From Spartobacteria bacterium (lineage in GTDB: Bacteria > Verrucomicrobiota > Verrucomicrobiia > Chthoniobacterales > Chthoniobacteraceae): a stretch of 8,970 nucleotides of DNA. This document shows, one piece after another, positions 5,843-8,970 of the stretch. The stretch covers positions 1 to 8,970 of the forward strand of contig JANXZI010000392.1 in the NCBI GenBank assembly GCA_025355595.1, read 5' to 3'. Position numbers and translations under genes: made by a program. The first letter of the stretch is position 1. Each line of letters opens with the position of its first letter. The notes under the pieces are model-generated. The model did not search any database. It saw nothing but the letters and a program-made list of their open reading frames with translations, and was not told the origin of the DNA.

Positions 5843-6361
5843 GAACGCCATCACGCCCACCACGATCCCGACGAGGCCGAGGACAATGCTGCCGATCCAA
5901 AATGCGCGCGAGCGCGCGAGGATCGAGACCGAGGCAATGACGATCGCGATTTGCAACGCGAGCGATCCCTGATCGCAGCGGTCGTTGATCTTCGATCCCC
6001 GATCCGCGTCCTCCATCGCCGTTTCGGCGATCTTTTTGATCGGCTCCTGCTCGGCCTGGTATCGGTCCACCTCAACCTTCAGGCGCTCCACCGTTTTGGC
6101 GATGTCCCCTGCTGCGGCCGGCGAGGGCGCGAGCGATGTCAGCAACTCCGCCTGCGCGGATGCGATGGCTCCCTTGATGCCCTTCGCCTGATAGTGTCCC
6201 CACTTGTTGCTCGCCTCGTTCGTCTTGATGATCGCGTCGGTCTTCGCGTTGTCGCCCTTGTTGCCGACGACCGCGAGGACGACGGCGAGGATGGCGATGG
6301 TGACTGCGACGCGTTTTTCAAACGGGTCGTTTGCCTCGGGGATTTCTGGTGCGTCGGCCAT
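5834..6361 (-). CDS. DUF4337 family membrane protein
   Basis: The 175-residue product has one membrane helix near the N-terminus (about 18-33, VAVTIAILAVVLAVVG). A charged, probably coiled-coil middle (about 35-130) contains KWGHYQAKGIKGAIASAQ. Two helices lie at the C-terminus (about 134-150 and 155-175). The KW-x-x-YQAK-x-IK element and this layout are typical of DUF4337, a family of unknown function found in many Gram-negative bacteria. The ATG at 6361 begins 5 bp after the DUF420 stop, so the gene is probably the last of the oxidase-assembly operon, although family knowledge gives no direct link to oxidase assembly. The frame stays open upstream to 6658, but that extension is antisense-like sequence inside the DUF420 gene and is rejected. 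No Shine-Dalgarno is evident; reinitiation after DUF420 is likely. Confidence 0.8.
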   Translation of the reverse strand: MADAPEIPEANDPFEKRVAVTIAILAVVLAVVGNKGDNAKTDAIIKTNEASNKWGHYQAKGIKGAIASAQAELLTSLAPSPAAAGDIAKTVERLKVEVDRYQAEQEPIKKIAETAMEDADRGSKINDRCDQGSLALQIAIVIASVSILARSRAFWIGSIVLGLVGIVVGVMAFLI

Positions 6362-6366
6362 GCGCG

Positions 6367-6798
6367 TCAATGTGCTGCGAACCAGCGGTAGAGGAAGAAA
6401 TAAACGAGCACGCCCGTGACGCTGACGTAGAGCCAGACGGGGAATGTGAGCTTGGAGAGTCGCCGGTGTGCGTCGTAGCGGCCCGCGAGCGCGTGGCGCA
6501 TGGTGACGATGGCGAGCGGCGGAACGGCCATGGCGAGGATGATGTGCGAGATGAGCATCACGTAGTAGATCGGCCGCCACACGCCCGTGCCGGCGAAGGG
6601 CGTGTGGACGCCGTGCACGAGGATCTTGTGGGCGACGTAGCAGATGAGAAAAATGCACGACACGGTGAACGCTGCGCCCATGAGGAGGCCGTGCGCCTTC
6701 TTCGCCTCGCGTTTGATGGCGACAATGCCGGCCATGAGCAGCACTCCGGCGAGGGCATTGAGGCTGGCGTTGATCGGTGGCAGGTCGGCAGCGGTCAT
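6367..6798 (-). CDS. DUF420 family membrane protein, probable cytochrome c oxidase assembly factor
   Basis: The 143-residue protein is almost entirely membrane helix, with four predicted segments at about 12-28, 37-57, 76-100 and 118-138. Histidines at helix ends, H36 (KKAH), H57 (YVAHKIL), H85 (ISHII) and H111 (DAHRRL), match the pattern of DUF420. That family usually sits beside ctaB and SCO genes and is thought to help assemble heme-copper oxidases; its exact activity is unknown. The start overlaps the SCO stop in an ATGA arrangement (ATG 6798-6796, TGA 6797-6795), which implies translational coupling and fixes this start. Further open frame upstream runs inside the SCO gene and is discarded. 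Confidence 0.88.
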   Translation of the reverse strand: MTAADLPPINASLNALAGVLLMAGIVAIKREAKKAHGLLMGAAFTVSCIFLICYVAHKILVHGVHTPFAGTGVWRPIYYVMLISHIILAMAVPPLAIVTMRHALAGRYDAHRRLSKLTFPVWLYVSVTGVLVYFFLYRWFAAH

Positions 6799-7481
6799 GG
6801 TTCGTGGTTGAGGCGTTTGATGTCGGCGAGCAGGCGATCCATTTCGGCGGAGGCCGGGCTCACGCCGTCGTAGTAACCGCGAATCCAGCCGTGGCGATCC
6901 ACGAGGACGAGCTTCGTGCTGTGGATGAATTTTTCCTTCACGTCCACGCCCTCCGCGTCGGCGAGCGCGAGTTTGAATCCCTTGATGCTGAGCTCGAAAA
7001 CCGTGTCGCGCGCGCCGGTGAGGAATGACCAGCGCGAATCTGCGCCGAGGCTCGCGGCGTACTTCGTCATCACCGCGGGCGTGTCGGTCTCCGCGTCGGT
7101 GCTGATGGAGACAAAACGGACATCGCCGCCCTTCACCGTCGCGTCGTGGATTTCCTTCATGCGCTTGCTGAGCATGAGGCAGGTGCCGGGGCAGGAGGTG
7201 AAAAAGAAATCCGCGACCCACACTTTCCCGCGCAGCGACGCGGAATCGAACGGCTGTCCGCTGCGCTCGGTGAGGGTGAACCTCGGAACCTCGAAAAGCT
7301 TCGGCAGCGGCTTCTGCTGCGTGCAGGCGGAGAGAACGACCAGAAGCGATGCACAGAAGAATACTCTCAACGCCCAACGCCCAACGCCCAACGCCCAACG
7401 CTCAAGGGGAATGTCGGTCGCGAGCTTCCTTGGAAGTTGGACGTTGGGCGTTGGGCGTTGGGCGTTGAACATCTTCATCAT
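6795..7481 (-). CDS. SCO1/SenC family copper chaperone lipoprotein with a repeat-derived N-terminal insertion
   Basis: The 228-residue product has a thioredoxin-like SCO domain from about residue 62 onward. It carries the copper motif C97-P-G-T-C101 and the distal ligand H187 (FIHSTKLVLVD). SCO proteins hand copper to the CuA centre of cytochrome c oxidase subunit II in the periplasm. The signal peptide is RVFFCASLLVVLSAC with the lipobox cysteine at 53, so it should be a membrane lipoprotein. Residues 5-38 are oddly composed (NAQRPTP at 6-12, RWALGVGRWAL at 28-38) and come from the palindromic repeat at 7367-7468. The ATG at 7481 overlaps the ctaB stop as ATGA and is the coupled start; in-frame ATGs follow at 7478 and 7472. 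An alternative is TTG at 7370, giving MRVFFCASLLVVLSAC. Without residues 5-38 the protein would begin MMKMRVFFCASLLVVLSAC, a normal signal peptide. Confidence 0.9.
   Translation of the reverse strand: MMKMFNAQRPTPNVQLPRKLATDIPLERWALGVGRWALRVFFCASLLVVLSACTQQKPLPKLFEVPRFTLTERSGQPFDSASLRGKVWVADFFFTSCPGTCLMLSKRMKEIHDATVKGGDVRFVSISTDAETDTPAVMTKYAASLGADSRWSFLTGARDTVFELSIKGFKLALADAEGVDVKEKFIHSTKLVLVDRHGWIRGYYDGVSPASAEMDRLLADIKRLNHEP
7367..7468. repeat. 102-bp palindromic heptamer repeat inside the SCO gene
   Basis: The left arm has five tandem heptamers, CAACGCC x4 plus CAACGCT (7368-7402), then CAAGG. The right arm mirrors it with CCTTG, then GTTGGAC and three GTTGGGC, ending in GTTGAAC (7436-7470). 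Arms 7367-7407 and 7428-7468 pair over 41 positions with about four mismatches around a 20-base loop (7408-7427). The heptamer has no stop codon in any of the six frames; it reads as cyclic NAQRPTP on one strand and WALGVGR on the other. The length of 102 bp is exactly 34 codons. It lies between the SCO start codon and signal peptide. Similar heptapeptide-coding repeats are, to my recollection, scattered in verrucomicrobial genomes, mostly between genes. Confidence 0.9.
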
Positions 7482-8374
7482 GCCTTCGTCAGGATCATCA
7501 GGCCGAGGATCAGCGGGAGGTAGATGATGCTCGCGAAAAAAAGCCGGCGCGCGACAGGACGGGAGCGGTCGGCGAAAAAATTCAGCGCGGCGAGGAAGAA
7601 GACGCAGTTGATGAGCAACGCGCCGCCGAGGTAGGCGCCGCCTGCGGTGCCGGCGTCGAACGGCACGAGCGTCGCGGCGGTGAGCAGCAGCGTGAAGCCG
7701 AAGCTCGTCGCGGCGGTGGCGATGCCGGTCTGGTCATCGCTCTTGAGCATGACGAGACCCGCGCCGCGGTACTGGTCGCGGTGCATCCACGCGATGGCGA
7801 GGAAGTGCGGCATCTGCCAGGTGAAAAGAATCGCGAAGAGCACCCACGCGCCGAGCGTGAGATGCGGATTTGCCGCGGCCCATCCGACGACGGGCGGGAT
7901 CGCGCCGCTCACTGCGCCAACGAGCGTACACCACGCGGTGTGGCGTTTCATCGGCGTGTAGATGAGCACGTAGATCACGATGGTGCTCGCGGCGAGCGTG
8001 GCGCTGAGGACATTTACGGCGAGCGCGAGCCATGCGGTGCCGGCGATGCCGAGGACGCATGCGATCCAAAATGCCGCGCTCCTTTTCATGCGGCCGGAGA
8101 CGATGGGGCGATCCGCGGTGCGCGTCATGAGCGCGTCCACTTTCACCTCCCAGAGCTGGTTAAACGCGGCGGCGCTCGCGGCGCAGAGCGCGGTGCCGAG
8201 CATGGCTTGGATGAGCCGCAGCCATTCGATGTGCGCCGCGCCCATCCAGTAGCCGACGAAGGTGGTGATGAGCACGAGGAGGTTCAGCCGCGCCTTCGTG
8301 AGATCGAGCAGGTCGGCGAGGATGCCAGGCTCAGCATTCGCGTGCGGGATCTCGGTCACAGCGGGCGCACTCAT
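7478..8374 (-). CDS. ctaB: Protoheme IX farnesyltransferase (heme O synthase)
   Basis: The 298-residue integral membrane protein of the UbiA prenyltransferase superfamily adds a farnesyl group to heme B, making heme O. Family signatures are all present: LTKARLNLLVLITTFVG at 25-41, the prenyl-diphosphate/Mg site N72-x3-E76-x3-D80-x2-M-x-R-T-x2-RP, YTPMKRHTAWCTLVGAVSGAIPPVVGW at 139-165, and FTWQMPHFLAIAW at 184-196. E76 replaces the aspartate seen at that position in many proteobacterial enzymes. Length is typical. The ATG at 8374 overlaps the ctaA stop as ATGA, and GGAGG lies 11 bases upstream; the longer open frame reaching 8848 is only read-through of the ctaA region. The stop overlaps the SCO start in the same way, so expression is likely coupled along the operon. 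Confidence 0.95.
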   Translation of the reverse strand: MSAPAVTEIPHANAEPGILADLLDLTKARLNLLVLITTFVGYWMGAAHIEWLRLIQAMLGTALCAASAAAFNQLWEVKVDALMTRTADRPIVSGRMKRSAAFWIACVLGIAGTAWLALAVNVLSATLAASTIVIYVLIYTPMKRHTAWCTLVGAVSGAIPPVVGWAAANPHLTLGAWVLFAILFTWQMPHFLAIAWMHRDQYRGAGLVMLKSDDQTGIATAATSFGFTLLLTAATLVPFDAGTAGGAYLGGALLINCVFFLAALNFFADRSRPVARRLFFASIIYLPLILGLMILTKA

Positions 8375-8970
8375 GCCGTGCGCAGCCTCCCCGCGCGGGC
8401 GAAGTAGAGCGCGGCGGTCGCGCAGAATGCCGCGCCAACGATGACGTGCGTGTTTGTGATGTGCGACTGGCGGACTTTCCAGATGACCATGACCCCGAGT
8501 GTGAATTGCACGAGCACGATGGCAAGCAGCGCCCAGCCGACTCGCACGAGGCGCGGGAAGGCGGCGGCGCGTTTCGCGGTGCCGATGGCGATGCCGATGA
8601 CGTGGGCCGCAATCAAAATCGGGAGGATGCGCGTGTGGAGGAAATGGATCGCGATGTCGTGATTCCACGCGGCGGGGACCAGCGATCCCGCGCCGGTCGT
8701 GGGCCATGCGGGGATGAGCAGGCCGATGCCTTTGTGCCGCAGATATGCGGCGCACGCGAGCTGGAGAAAATAAAGGCCGAGCAGCGCGACAGCCATGCGG
8801 CGGAACTTGCCCGCCTTCTCGTGCGAGTGCGCGCCGAGTTCGCACCACACGGGCGAGAGGCGCGCGGCGAGGACGACGACGAGAACGAGGAATGCCTGCG
8901 CGACGATGGCGTGGAAGACGCGGAAGATGATCGCGGCTTCCGGCGAGACATGCGCCTCGATGAGCACGCG
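8371..8970 (-). CDS. ctaA: Heme A synthase, COX15/CtaA family (N-terminal part outside window)
   Basis: About 200 residues are visible; the frame is still open at the window edge, so the N-terminal part is missing. The visible part is multi-helix membrane protein. It has a histidine in the helix FRVFHAIVAQAFLVLVVVLA (codon near 8913), QLACAAYLRHKG, then IHFLHTRILPILIAAH (about 8648-8601) and VQFTLGVMVIWKVRQSHITNTHVIVGAA. The later two histidines in HFLHTR and NTHVIVG fit the C-terminal heme-ligand pair of CtaA, and the VQ-x2-LG element is typical. CtaA oxidises heme O to heme A for aa3-type cytochrome c oxidase. The stop overlaps the ctaB start (ATGA). The GTG at 8967 is at the window edge and should not be taken as the start. 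Confidence 0.87.
   Translation of the reverse strand, partial: RVLIEAHVSPEAAIIFRVFHAIVAQAFLVLVVVLAARLSPVWCELGAHSHEKAGKFRRMAVALLGLYFLQLACAAYLRHKGIGLLIPAWPTTGAGSLVPAAWNHDIAIHFLHTRILPILIAAHVIGIAIGTAKRAAAFPRLVRVGWALLAIVLVQFTLGVMVIWKVRQSHITNTHVIVGAAFCATAALYFARAGRLRTA

Noticed and set aside
6367..7398. A 343-codon - strand frame that would fuse DUF420 to an N-terminal 200 residues
   Set aside because: The upstream part is out of frame within the SCO gene and includes repeat-derived sequence; the ATGA overlap at 6795-6798 gives the natural DUF420 start.
7368..7470. CRISPR array
   Set aside because: The units are contiguous 7-mers with no spacers and are arranged as two inverted arms; no cas genes are present.
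7478..8848. A 456-codon - strand frame extending ctaB upstream
   Set aside because: The extra part is an out-of-frame reading of ctaA; CtaB has its normal length when started at 8374, and that ATG overlaps the ctaA stop.

Overview
The window (about 60-65% G+C, inferred by eye) looks like chromosomal DNA of a member of the Verrucomicrobiota. This rests on a PEP-CTERM-type exported protein, a DUF4337 protein, a Tat-exported TIM-barrel 'sugar phosphate isomerase/epimerase', large TPR membrane proteins, weak Shine-Dalgarno use, and heptameric 'NAQRPTP / WALGVGR' palindromic repeats. The phylum assignment is inference; there is no rRNA or other marker gene here.

Left third (1-3514, + strand). The window opens in the last ~94 codons of a TPR-type protein. 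A 273-residue PEP-CTERM-like secreted protein follows, then a complete 715-residue protein made of two CxxC zinc-ribbon-like modules, one membrane helix and a long TPR-like region. The C-terminus of the cut-off first gene is clearly paralogous to the C-terminus of the 715-residue protein, so two related TPR genes flank the PEP-CTERM gene.

Middle (3515-5826). A convergent intergenic region carries a hairpin terminator and a ~97-bp imperfect palindrome. A small secreted protein of unknown function lies on the - strand, divergent from a thioredoxin-fold [2Fe-2S] ferredoxin. A Tat-signal AP-endonuclease-2-type TIM-barrel protein follows. Several + strand genes have a sigma70-like -35/-10 pair only a few bases before the start codon, suggesting very short leaders.

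Right third (5834-8970, - strand). A tight operon for cytochrome c oxidase assembly runs right to left: ctaA (heme A synthase, cut by the window edge), ctaB/cyoE (heme O synthase), a SCO1/SenC copper chaperone lipoprotein, a DUF420 membrane protein and a DUF4337 membrane protein. The first three junctions are all 4-bp ATGA stop/start overlaps and the last gap is 5 bp. CtaB and CtaA convert heme B to heme O to heme A. SCO delivers copper to the oxidase CuA site, and DUF420 is a usual neighbour of these genes.

The most striking object is a 102-bp palindromic heptamer repeat (7367-7468). It lies in frame between the translationally coupled start codon of the SCO gene and its lipoprotein signal peptide. 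Removing exactly 34 codons restores an ordinary signal peptide, so it looks like an in-frame repeat insertion comparable in principle to Rickettsia palindromic elements. I found no defence, toxin, CRISPR or phage system.
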